A stretch of 64,000 nt of DNA, taken from positions 2,294,001-2,358,000 of the forward strand of contig NZ_CP047189.1 in NCBI RefSeq assembly GCF_030440575.1, written 5' to 3'. Shown piece by piece: positions 8,997 through 18,944 of the stretch. The position numbers and the translations under genes were made by a program. How positions within the stretch are numbered: the stretch's first letter is position 1; the number at the start of each line of letters is the position of its first letter. Source of the stretch: Corynebacterium ciconiae DSM 44920. Its GTDB lineage: Bacteria; Actinomycetota; Actinomycetes; Mycobacteriales; Mycobacteriaceae. A model generated the notes under the pieces. That model saw only the letters and a program-made list of their open reading frames with translations. It did not search any database and was not told where the DNA came from.

Positions 8997-9707
8997 CTAC
9001 CAAGCGTGCCGCAGATCGGCGTGCTGCCTGATCCACGTGTGCATGGCAATACCCGCCGCCACCCCGGCGTTGATGGAGCGCGTCGAACCAAACTGCGCAA
9101 TCGAGCACGTCATCACCGCCCCGTCTTGGGCCTGGGGGCTCACTCCTGGCCCCTCTTGACCGAAGAGCAGGAGGCAGCGCTCGGGCAGCTCGGCGGTTTC
9201 CAATGGCACGGAACCGGGAACGTTATCAATGGCCACCACAGTGAGCTCCTGCTCGCGGGCATAGTCCAGTACCTCAGCCACACTCGCGTGGTGTTGTAGA
9301 TGCTGGTAGCGGTCAGTGACCATAGCCCCGCGTCGATTCCACCGGCGACGGCCCACAATGTGCACCGTGTCTACCGCGAAGGCGTTGGCGGTGCGCACCA
9401 CAGTGCCGATATTAGAATCGTTCTCGAAATTCTCGATCGCGATGTGTAGCTGGTGTCGGCGGGAGTCGATATCCGCCACGATGGCTTCCATCGACCAGTA
9501 GCGGTAGGCATCCACTACATTGCGTCGGTCACCTTCAGCCAACAGCCGCGGATCGTAGTGCGGCTCTGAGGGCAGCCGCAGCCCTGGATGTTCCTCTTCC
9601 CACGGACCTACTCCGCGGGGTGCCTCGAACCACTCGGTGGGGCCGCGAGGGGTGTCCTGCTCTGGGCGAGGGGTGTGCGGCGGCTTAGGCAAGGCCGAGA
9701 TCCTCAA
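8997..9707 (-). CDS. TrmH/SpoU-family RNA 2'-O-methyltransferase
   Basis: Predicted SAM-dependent ribose methyltransferase of the SPOUT superfamily acting on tRNA or rRNA; the target nucleotide is not deducible. All three family motifs are present: NDSNIGTVVRTANAF (residues 97-110), LLLFGQEGPGVS (~180-191) and SIAQFGSTRSINAGVAAGIAM (~202-222), which together form the knotted SAM site. The ~60-residue N-terminal extension is proline-rich and variable. The 5' end overlaps the 3' end of pyrE by 23 bp, so it is the last gene of that minus-strand operon. Confidence 0.9.
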   Translation of the reverse strand: MRISALPKPPHTPRPEQDTPRGPTEWFEAPRGVGPWEEEHPGLRLPSEPHYDPRLLAEGDRRNVVDAYRYWSMEAIVADIDSRRHQLHIAIENFENDSNIGTVVRTANAFAVDTVHIVGRRRWNRRGAMVTDRYQHLQHHASVAEVLDYAREQELTVVAIDNVPGSVPLETAELPERCLLLFGQEGPGVSPQAQDGAVMTCSIAQFGSTRSINAGVAAGIAMHTWIRQHADLRHAW

Positions 9708-10236
9708 GCCCCAAGAGATAGCGGTAGTCGAGCCCCTCGGCGGCGATCACATCCGCCGCACCGGTGGCACGATCGACCACAGTGGCCACGGCCACGACCT
9801 CGGCGCCGGCTTCGCGAAGAGCCTTCACTGCGGTGAGCGGGGAGTTACCGGTGGTGGTGGTATCCTCCACCACGAGCACCTTCTTGCCCACCACATCAGG
9901 ACCTTCGATACGGCGCTGCATGCCGTGCTTCTTTGCCTCCTTGCGCACCACGAAGGCATCGATCGCACGGCCCTCGGCGTGCATCACGGCGGTGGCCACC
10001 GGATCGGCGCCGAGGGTAAGACCACCAACGCTGACATAGTCCAAGTCCTGGGTCTCTTCGCGCAACAGGGCACCGATCAGCCGCGAGGCCCGGTGGTGCA
10101 GGGTGGCGCGGCGCAAGTCCACGTAATAATCGGCCTTTTTACCCGAGGAGAGGGTAACCTCGCCGTGCACCACGGCCAGTTCCTTCACTAGTTCTGCCAA
10201 TTCTGCCTTTGCGGCCACTACATCCATTGTCGACAT
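9685..10236 (-). CDS. pyrE: Orotate phosphoribosyltransferase
   Basis: Joins orotate to PRPP to give OMP, the fifth step of pyrimidine synthesis. The 183 residues match the short bacterial PyrE. Seen: the PRPP-binding motif VLVVEDTTTTGNS (~residue 117-129), the KADYYVDLRRATLHHRA N-terminal segment and a flexible-loop region with RKEAKKHGMQRRIEG containing the catalytic basic residues. Start ATG gives MSTMDVV; a second in-frame ATG lies three codons later. It sits 7 bp after the 554-residue membrane protein gene and overlaps the methyltransferase gene, consistent with one operon. Confidence 0.95.
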   Translation of the reverse strand: MSTMDVVAAKAELAELVKELAVVHGEVTLSSGKKADYYVDLRRATLHHRASRLIGALLREETQDLDYVSVGGLTLGADPVATAVMHAEGRAIDAFVVRKEAKKHGMQRRIEGPDVVGKKVLVVEDTTTTGNSPLTAVKALREAGAEVVAVATVVDRATGAADVIAAEGLDYRYLLGLEDLGLA

Positions 10237-10243
10237 TCACTTC

Positions 10244-11908
10244 CTATTTAGTGGTGGGGTTGTCATCCGGCTCGCCGTCCGGGCGCGGGGAGCCATCGCT
10301 GCCCTCCTGCTCTGGGGCATCCTCGGCAGCGGTGTTGTTGAGCCTCGCGGCAAACTCGGGCGTGAAACTGGTGCCCAGCTCAGCGGAGATGTCATTGAAA
10401 ATAGAGGAAGACATCCCCGTATCGCGCAGTACCTTGGTGCCATCGAAGTTGCTTGTTTCGCGCTCTTCACCAGAAGCGATAGGAGCGATCGCATCAGTGC
10501 CCACCCCGCGAGAGCTCACCACTCCGCGGGAGACTTGCTGGGCACGCGAGGGCAGTTCCACGGGCTCTTCTGGGCGGGTAACCACCGCGGGCCGCGGATC
10601 AGAAAACTCCTCTGGCACGCTCACTTCATCCAACTCAATGGCATCAGCCACCGGGCGGGAGGGGTCGCGATCCTCTGGTTTCAGATCCAGCAATGCGCCA
10701 CGGCGGGGCGGAAGGGCGCGGGCGGCGTCGGCAAGCATCGAAAGCGGCTGACACACCGCATCCCAATCATCCGACTGGGAGTGGGGCTGGAACTGGGCGA
10801 GCACCCAGTTACCCTCGCACCACACGGCATCGACAGACTGTGGCAGCGCCTCGAGGGCCGCGTGGACGCGCTCATCGAGGAAGCGCTCGGCCACATCGAC
10901 TTCGCTGGCAACAACCCGCAGATCATTGAGCTGACCTGCCGGCAGCAGATCCTCACCCGTGCCGGGGGCATCGTCTACCCTGCCCCGGCGAGCATCGATC
11001 ACCACATCAGAAACCGAGCCCCGGCGCATCGCCATCACGCACACCTCGCCGAGATCCACCACGTGCATCTCATGTCCACAGGCAGTACCACTAACCACGT
11101 TGCGAGCCACCGCGCCGGCCGCAGCTGCGCCGCGCGACCACTCATCGCTTAGGAATTCATCGCTCTTAGCAAAGAAATAATCGTGTTCTTTGGCCCATTC
11201 TCGCCGCTCGCGGCGGGCAGAGTTCATAAAACCTGGCAGCGAAAAGCGCCGCTTGGCCGCCGGTGAGCTATCGCCGTTGGGAGCGGGGGGTACGTCATCA
11301 TCGGCCCGCTCATCCTCGTCTGCATGCGAAGCATCCTCAGTATCGAAAGCCTCGTCATCACCGGAAGGCTCCTTGGGCTGGTGGACTCCCTCTTCCGCGG
11401 CGGGGAGGTTATTCAGCGCCTCCTCGGTGTCCACATCCACCTCGGTTTCCCCCGCGCCGTAGACGGCATTCACACCATCCGGCTGCGGGGAGTCAGGCTT
11501 CGGTGCATCCAGCTGCGCGGCATCTGGCTGCTGTTCTCCATCCCCCTCCAGCTCAGGCGCGGCCTCCTGCTTGACCTCGGCAGGACCGCCGGCATCCCGC
11601 TCGGACTCAGGCTCTTGTACCGCCTCGATGTGCTCGGCAGGCGTCGGTGCTATCGGCGGCACTTCGGGGGCGGGGCTGGGCTCAGGGCCCGCTGTGATGC
11701 CAGCGTCCGGCGGCTCGGGGGCATCGATGGTGGGATCACTCAGGGCGGGCTGCTCAGCGGCGGGGGCGGCGGTAGACACTGCTGCCCCATCAGTAGGCTG
11801 AGCGCTCGTGCGCTGGGTGGTGCGAGTGCGGCGCTTGCGATCCACCACGAGCAGCCACAGGCCGACGAGGAAGAGGATCGCGGCAACGATAAAGATAACT
11901 ACGTTCAT
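10244..11908 (-). CDS. Membrane-anchored acidic protein with conserved C-terminal domain
   Basis: A 554-residue protein found as a conserved hypothetical next to pyrE in corynebacteria. Residues 3-22 form a single membrane span (VVIFIVAAILFLVGLWLLVV) followed by basic RKRRTR, giving an N-out, C-in anchor. Residues ~30-210 are a disordered Pro/Ala/Glu/Asp-rich linker. Residues ~220-480 look folded (starting RRFSLPGFMNSARRERREWA; later ACGHEMHVVDLGEVCVMAMRRGSV and DAVWCEGNWVLAQF). The last 60 residues are again disordered. I do not recognise a catalytic motif. The gene lies 38 bp after the rhodanese-like gene and 7 bp before pyrE. Function unknown. Confidence 0.75.
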   Translation of the reverse strand: MNVVIFIVAAILFLVGLWLLVVDRKRRTRTTQRTSAQPTDGAAVSTAAPAAEQPALSDPTIDAPEPPDAGITAGPEPSPAPEVPPIAPTPAEHIEAVQEPESERDAGGPAEVKQEAAPELEGDGEQQPDAAQLDAPKPDSPQPDGVNAVYGAGETEVDVDTEEALNNLPAAEEGVHQPKEPSGDDEAFDTEDASHADEDERADDDVPPAPNGDSSPAAKRRFSLPGFMNSARRERREWAKEHDYFFAKSDEFLSDEWSRGAAAAGAVARNVVSGTACGHEMHVVDLGEVCVMAMRRGSVSDVVIDARRGRVDDAPGTGEDLLPAGQLNDLRVVASEVDVAERFLDERVHAALEALPQSVDAVWCEGNWVLAQFQPHSQSDDWDAVCQPLSMLADAARALPPRRGALLDLKPEDRDPSRPVADAIELDEVSVPEEFSDPRPAVVTRPEEPVELPSRAQQVSRGVVSSRGVGTDAIAPIASGEERETSNFDGTKVLRDTGMSSSIFNDISAELGTSFTPEFAARLNNTAAEDAPEQEGSDGSPRPDGEPDDNPTTK

Positions 11909-11946
11909 CGCCCACCTAGCTTAATGGGTGCTGAACGGCGGTGAAA

Positions 11947-12819
11947 CTAATTTCGCACAGACTCCGGCACGCGGGCGACGTCGCCCCGCTCCACGGGGTT
12001 ATCGGGATCTGCGCACCACTGGGACCAACCCCCCGGATAGAGAGCTGCACCATCCAGTCCTGCAAGATGCATGGCGAAGATCGCCTGAGAGCTGTGGACA
12101 CCCGAACCGGAGATCATGATGGTCTTCATGCCCGGAGTAATTCCTGCCTGAGTGAAGATTTCTCGAATCTCTTCTGGACTGCGATAACGGTGACCGTCGG
12201 TGAGGAGATCGGTGACGGGGATGTTCACCGATCCGGGAATGTGTCCCGCCTTGAGATCGAGGAACTCCTTGCGGCCAGCGAAGCGGTTACGGGAGCGACA
12301 ATCGATGAGTACGGCGTCACCGGTGTCGGCCGCGCGCTTGACGTCTCGGTAATCTGCCACGGCCAAGTTTCCGAGATTCGGACGAATATTGGAAAACATC
12401 GGCAGGTTACCGGGACCACCGATGATCGGATGGCCGTCTTCCTCCCAAGCGGCCATGCCGCCGTCGAGCACGCGCACGTCCTGCACACCTGCCCAAGTAA
12501 GCACCCACCAAGCCCGGGCGGCGAAAAGCCCATTACCTTCGTCGTAGACCACAACCTTTTGATCGGTGTTAATGCCCCACCGGAGGAACCACTTCGCCAG
12601 CTGGGAGGCGTCGGGAAGCGGATTGCGACCTTCCGTCCGGGAGGGCACACCCGCCAACGCATGCGCGGTATCGCAGTACAACGAGGTGGGGATGTGTTCT
12701 GAATTGAACTTGTACAGGCCCTCGTTTTCGCCTGCCCGCCAGAAGGATGCAAGGAGGGTGGTCTTGCGTCCGAAGCGGATGCGGTCTGCCAACTCATCGG
12801 GGGTGATGGTGAGATTCAT
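11947..12819 (-). CDS. Rhodanese-like sulfurtransferase with Ser in place of active-site Cys
   Basis: Two-domain rhodanese (thiosulfate/3-mercaptopyruvate sulfurtransferase type), 290 residues. Domain 1 spans ~1-135 (DEGNGLFAARAWWVLTWAGVQDVRVLDGGMAAW) and domain 2 ~150-285 (AVLIDCRSRNRFAG, AGHIPGSVNIP, LYPGGWSQW). In active enzymes the domain-2 loop reads C-G-S-G-V-T. Here it is IMISGSGVHSS, with Ser237 (codon TCC) where the sulfur-carrying Cys belongs. The protein may therefore be catalytically dead or act as a binding or regulatory module; this is inference. First gene of the operon leading to pyrE. An 11-bp direct repeat lies just upstream of the ATG. Confidence 0.85.
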   Translation of the reverse strand: MNLTITPDELADRIRFGRKTTLLASFWRAGENEGLYKFNSEHIPTSLYCDTAHALAGVPSRTEGRNPLPDASQLAKWFLRWGINTDQKVVVYDEGNGLFAARAWWVLTWAGVQDVRVLDGGMAAWEEDGHPIIGGPGNLPMFSNIRPNLGNLAVADYRDVKRAADTGDAVLIDCRSRNRFAGRKEFLDLKAGHIPGSVNIPVTDLLTDGHRYRSPEEIREIFTQAGITPGMKTIMISGSGVHSSQAIFAMHLAGLDGAALYPGGWSQWCADPDNPVERGDVARVPESVRN

Positions 12820-13123
12820 ACACCCAAGCCTAAGGCAGGTTGAGGATCCACGCAGGTTGAGGCAATTTTCCTAGGGGCGAAACAAGGCGCGAATCTGTAC
12901 TTTTGTTGCTAGCCTAGCGGGCCTTCACTCTCCACTACTTGCGGTAATCATCAGATGTCTACCCCTATCAGAAGGGTAAACCTTGAGCTATTAGACACAT
13001 CTCACATGTCAAAAGTGTGAATCGTTTAGTTCTGAGATTCAAGACAGCGAGAGGCTGCCGTGAGGTCAGCGTGCCGTGGACTGAGCGCTTCCTTTGCACC
13101 CGCCCCTACAAGGAGGCCTTCAC
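12820..13123. other. 304-bp intergenic region
   Basis: Non-coding space between the end of the MFS gene and the start of the rhodanese-like gene, both on the minus strand. It holds the direct repeat at 12835-12862, a short palindrome GCTAGCCTAGC (12908-12918), and an inverted repeat TCACA-N9-TGTGA near 13010. Presumably it contains the promoter of the operon leading to pyrE. No gene or clear U-tract terminator was seen. Confidence 0.5.
12835..12862. repeat. 11-bp direct repeat upstream of the rhodanese-like gene
   Basis: GCAGGTTGAGG occurs at 12835-12845 and again at 12852-12862, so the copies start 17 bp apart. They lie 16-43 bp upstream of the ATG on the minus strand. The position suits a tandem regulator site or an early-leader element. 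No known regulator motif was recognised. Confidence 0.5.
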
Positions 13124-14410
13124 TTAGTGGCATACCTCGATAGTGTCGAAATTGTCCGAGGTGGGCATCGTAGAAAAAATCGGGTTGGCGGCAGCGAGCA
13201 GTCCCAGTATCGAGCAGATGACACACAGGATCATACTCAGCTGAAAGTTCCACGCAGCGAGCATAAACCCCGCAGCGGCAGAAGCAAGCACCGGCAGCAA
13301 TCCAACAAGAAGACGCGGCCCTGCAGCGCATTTGCCGATCTTCTCCGGCGGAGCTGACAGCGCCAGGAATCCACCCCCAAAAGAATTATTGGCCACCGAA
13401 GGGATCACTATAAAGAAGGCCGCAACAGCAATGAATTGCCAGTGGGAGGCAAACGCCACGAGCAGGCCGTACCACGCAAGCTCCCATGCCAGACAGAAAC
13501 GAATGATATTACCTCGCGGGAACCACCGAATCAGCCGGTCTTGAAGCAGACCACCCGCGATCATGCCCAGGGTGAACATGGCATTGGTGGCACCGATAAT
13601 CCAGCCCGCAACGCCGAGATATACCAGCCACAGATCTACCGCCGAGATAAGAAAGAAATTAGAGAAATACGATGCCACTTCGGTAGCAAAGATCCACCGC
13701 AACGCGGGATAGCGGAAAATCCACGTTAGGGAATAGCGCAGATCAGACCAGAAGGTCTGCAACGGCGAAGGAGCGCTATCCACAGCGGGGTCGCGCTCGG
13801 CGCGCAAGGGGGTGCGTATCACCCGCGAGGCCCAGAGAGGACCGAAACCACAGATCATTTTCACCACGAAGGGCAGCACGGGAATGAGCCCATACAATAA
13901 TCCCCCCAGCGGCAATCCACACATCCACACCACGCTGTCACGGGTTTGGTTTCTTCCCTGAGCGGGAACGAGAAGGCGCTCGGGCACAATAAAACGCAGA
14001 ATCGCATTGGTGAGCCCGCCAAAGGTCCCCATAATCAGACCGGATACAGCACTGAAGAGCAACAGCAGGGGGAAGGTGAATAGATCTAGCACAAAGAGCA
14101 GTGAGAATACTCCCCAGATGAGCACCCCAGCGAGACCATAAAAGAAGAGCAGCTTCTTTTTATCGAAGGAGTCGATGATCATTCCGGCGGGAATTGCCAT
14201 AAGCATCACCCCTGCCGAGGACACCGCCCCCACCACGCCGGCCTGAGCGAGGCTGCCCGTGATGTACAGCGTGACCATCGACATCGGCACAGAGGTCAGC
14301 GCCGCACCAAGAGCACTGAGGGTATCGGCGACAAACCAGTGCACATAATCGGGATGGTGGTTGCGTACTTCGCGCCAGAACCGAGGAGGAGCCGGGGGCG
14401 TATCAGACAT
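13124..14410 (-). CDS. MFS transporter, probable exporter
   Basis: A 428-residue integral membrane protein of the major facilitator superfamily with 10-12 hydrophobic spans. Seen: the loop after span 2 reads GMIIDSFDKKKLL, a variant of the MFS loop motif (G-x-x-x-D-R/K). The overall layout resembles the MFS_3/drug-efflux group (VHWFVADTLSALGAALTSVPMS at the start). Substrate unknown. Single-gene unit, preceded by a palindrome and several TTAGCGTA repeats that look like a repressor site. The C-terminal region ends with two further spans and a short polar tail (DNFDTIEVCH). Confidence 0.85.
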   Translation of the reverse strand: MSDTPPAPPRFWREVRNHHPDYVHWFVADTLSALGAALTSVPMSMVTLYITGSLAQAGVVGAVSSAGVMLMAIPAGMIIDSFDKKKLLFFYGLAGVLIWGVFSLLFVLDLFTFPLLLLFSAVSGLIMGTFGGLTNAILRFIVPERLLVPAQGRNQTRDSVVWMCGLPLGGLLYGLIPVLPFVVKMICGFGPLWASRVIRTPLRAERDPAVDSAPSPLQTFWSDLRYSLTWIFRYPALRWIFATEVASYFSNFFLISAVDLWLVYLGVAGWIIGATNAMFTLGMIAGGLLQDRLIRWFPRGNIIRFCLAWELAWYGLLVAFASHWQFIAVAAFFIVIPSVANNSFGGGFLALSAPPEKIGKCAAGPRLLVGLLPVLASAAAGFMLAAWNFQLSMILCVICSILGLLAAANPIFSTMPTSDNFDTIEVCH

Positions 14411-14423
14411 CGCTTTACGCTCC

Positions 14424-14465
14424 TTAGCGTAAGAAGTACTTAAAAACAGAAATCATTTTAGCGTA
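14424..14465. repeat. TTAGCGTA repeats at the MFS promoter
   Basis: TTAGCGTA occurs at 14424-14431 and 14458-14465, 34 bp apart on the same strand. The first copy also pairs with TTTACGCT just before it, forming an inverted repeat over the translation start region of the MFS gene. This may be part of the regulator-binding region. Confidence 0.45.
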
Positions 14466-14468
14466 CAT

Positions 14469-14490
14469 AGTATCAGTGGGCACTAATACT
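14469..14490. promoter_or_regulatory. Palindromic operator upstream of the MFS exporter
   Basis: AGTATCAGTG-GG-CACTAATACT: two 10-bp arms matching at nine of ten positions around a 2-bp centre, 59-80 bp upstream of the MFS ATG on the minus strand. The size and symmetry fit a TetR/MarR-type dimer site. No regulator gene is adjacent. A half-site-like AGTATCACTG occurs further upstream at ~14708. Confidence 0.6.
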
Positions 14491-14764
14491 GAAGGCCCAG
14501 CCCTTCAACGACAAACCCACCCCAACCCACCACAACAAAACCGCTTGATTCCCCTCGGCAAAACATAGAGACACTCCAGACACCCCATGTTTAGTGGATC
14601 CATCCTACAAACCGGCACCGCTAAATAACCTAGACACGGTTTTCGCCTAGACCGAGCGGCCTGCCACTGGATTCACTGAGACAAATCCGAGAGTAGTTTA
14701 TTGCCTAGTATCACTGGTGTTCCGTGTTGCCGGCTCTAGGCCCTTGATTACTCTGTGCGTATCA

Positions 14765-14808
14765 CCCCGAGATGTCGCAGCACCGTAAGTGGGTGCAACA
14801 TCTCGGGG
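14765..14808 (-). terminator. clpB terminator hairpin
   Basis: Perfect 11-bp arms CCCCGAGATGT (14765-14775) and ACATCTCGGGG (14798-14808) about 30 bp after the clpB stop. There is no U-tract, which is common in high-GC actinobacteria. Confidence 0.65.
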
Positions 14809-14840
14809 CTGCGTCAGTATCGCTGCTTAAGCCGAGGTTC

Positions 14841-17396
<2,556 letters not shown>

Positions 17397-17500
17397 GATC
17401 GTTCTTTCCTCTCTTTTATTACTGTCGTTATAACTCTCCTACGCGGCCGGAGCGGCACCCATAAGAATCGGGGCTCTCGCCGCGCGGGGGATTCACTCCC

Positions 17501-17529
17501 TACAACGCACCAAAACTTGAGTCTGTTCC
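17501..17529 (-). promoter_or_regulatory. SigH-type promoter of clpB
   Basis: On the minus strand GGAACA (17524-17529), a 16-bp spacer, then CGTTGTA (17501-17507). This matches the corynebacterial SigH pattern GGAA-N16-18-GTT. The identical core and spacing occur at dnaK. It lies about 105 bp upstream of the clpB ATG. Confidence 0.75.
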
Positions 17530-17536
17530 ACTCAAG
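17516..17536. promoter_or_regulatory. HAIR element (HspR operator) at clpB
   Basis: CTTGAGT-N7-ACTCAAG, an exact match to the HspR inverted repeat consensus. It covers the -35 region of the SigH-type clpB promoter, so HspR binding should block transcription. The gene for HspR is at 25163-25597. Confidence 0.9.
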
Positions 17537-17550
17537 CAGAAAAAGTTTCA

Positions 17551-17563
17551 AAAAAAGTTGAGC
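17551..17563 (+). promoter_or_regulatory. AAAAAAGTTGAGC element shared with dnaK
   Basis: AAAAAAGTTGAGC on the plus strand, upstream of the HAIR box. The same 13-mer, as its reverse complement, lies upstream of dnaK at 29731-29743. It contains a GTTGAG half-site similar to a HAIR arm, followed 9 bp later by CTCAAC. Confidence 0.4.
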
Positions 17564-17624
17564 ACCCTCCCCTCAACTCTGCTGTCGTTTCCCAGCTCAC
17601 CTACCTATGGGGCAGAATAGGGCC

Positions 17625-18875
17625 ATGGCTACAGAGGACCTGAGCGACATCGCAGAGCGCCTTCTCTCCCGCGAAGAGGCGTTCAGAACCATGACCTACG
17701 AGCGGCTCATCGCCAGCCTTCCGGATATCGCCATCCTCTTTTCCTCCTCACCTGAGCAACGCCACCACTATTTCGTGCCGATGCTCGGGCACCTTCTGCG
17801 CAACACCCCCACCAGCGGCACCCTCACCCCGCGAATGCACCGCATCGTCGCCCAATTAGGCCGCGATCACCGTAAGTTCCGCGTGCCCGTCCACACCCTC
17901 CCCGAGTTTGGGCGTATCATCAACCGCGGCATCATAGAAAACTGCGCCGATATGTCCGTCGGGCATGTGCTCGGTGCCCAAGAAGCTGTGAGCAGCGCCT
18001 GCGACATCATGGCCTCGGCGATGATCACTGAGGAACACCGAGGAATTCCGGCGCTCTACCGCGCGGAAGTGGTGGAGGTCGAGCGCCGCACCAAGCGCGT
18101 CAGTGTGGTACGCGTGGTCACCGACCGCCCCATCCCTTACCGCGCGGGGCAGTTCTTGCCCTGCAACGCCAATCTCATCCCCGGCGAATGGCGCTTCCTC
18201 TCCCCCGCCAATCCCACCAACGCCCAAGGTTTGATTGAGTTCCACATTCGCATCAAGCAGGGCGGACGTTGCTCGCCCATGTTCGGGCTTGCCCGGCCAG
18301 GGGACGTGTGGTGGATCGGCAACCCCCTCGGCACTCTTGCCATCCCTGGAGATCGGGACGTGCTCATGCTTGCCCACACCCACGGTCTCGCGCTGTTGCG
18401 CTCGATGATCTTCGATCTCGCCGAGCAGCAGATGCGCGTCCACTCCGACGCCGTCTTAGGCGCAGGTGACACCAGTACCGCCACCACCGTGCACACCCCA
18501 CCGAACGTGACGCTCTTCTACGGCGCCGAATTCCCCGCTGAGCTGTACGATCTCTCCACGCTCATGCAGCTCTCCGCTACCCATTCGTGGCTGCGGGTCT
18601 ACCCGTGCGTGGACTCCCCCACCAATCCCTATTGGGCCCACGACAGCAACTACTCGCGGCTTCCCACTGGGCTGAACCTCAATATTGGCTCCCCGACCGA
18701 GGTGGCTATGCGCACCACACCGCCGGTACATGCCAGCTCCGGCTCAACCCTAGGCGCGTGGCGCAATCATGACATCTTCATCCACGGCGGCGGCGACTTC
18801 ATCCTGCCTGCCCGCGAGCGGCTATATGACGCCGGAATCGACGCCGCCAGGATCCACACGATCCCCTTGGGCTAG
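17625..18875 (+). CDS. Globin-reductase (flavohaemoglobin-like) with degenerate flavin/NAD motifs
   Basis: A 416-residue fusion of a globin-like domain (~1-140) with a ferredoxin-reductase-type FAD domain (~145-240) and NAD domain (~245-410). Such proteins detoxify nitric oxide or reduce haem iron. Seen: GRDHRKFRV carries the likely proximal His82. The FAD motif R-x-Y-S reads RFLS (190-193). The nicotinamide loop, normally GGTGIAPL, reads LAHTHGLAL (249-257). Cofactor binding may therefore be altered. The start is uncertain: the ATG at 17625 has a weak AGGG just upstream, while an in-frame ATG at 17607 would add six residues. It is divergent from clpB and faces the amidase gene across a hairpin. 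Confidence 0.75.
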   Translation: MATEDLSDIAERLLSREEAFRTMTYERLIASLPDIAILFSSSPEQRHHYFVPMLGHLLRNTPTSGTLTPRMHRIVAQLGRDHRKFRVPVHTLPEFGRIINRGIIENCADMSVGHVLGAQEAVSSACDIMASAMITEEHRGIPALYRAEVVEVERRTKRVSVVRVVTDRPIPYRAGQFLPCNANLIPGEWRFLSPANPTNAQGLIEFHIRIKQGGRCSPMFGLARPGDVWWIGNPLGTLAIPGDRDVLMLAHTHGLALLRSMIFDLAEQQMRVHSDAVLGAGDTSTATTVHTPPNVTLFYGAEFPAELYDLSTLMQLSATHSWLRVYPCVDSPTNPYWAHDSNYSRLPTGLNLNIGSPTEVAMRTTPPVHASSGSTLGAWRNHDIFIHGGGDFILPARERLYDAGIDAARIHTIPLG

Positions 18876-18894
18876 CCGCCCGCGCACTCCGAGC

Positions 18895-18914
18895 GAGCAG
18901 CCCAGCGGCTGCTC
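18895..18914. terminator. Hairpin between convergent genes
   Basis: GAGCAGCC-CAGC-GGCTGCTC, perfect 8-bp arms, between the stop codons of the globin-reductase (plus) and the amidase (minus). It could serve both. Confidence 0.55.
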
Positions 18915-18944
18915 TGCTGGCTACCGCTGCCTTCTCGCCGCGCC

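Larger units (their letters stand above)
14411..14840. other. 430-bp intergenic region between clpB and the MFS gene
   Basis: Non-coding. Reading from the MFS side it holds the TTAGCGTA repeats, the operator-like palindrome (14469-14490), an AT-richer stretch that should include the MFS promoter, and the clpB terminator hairpin (14765-14808). No coding sequence was seen. Confidence 0.6.
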
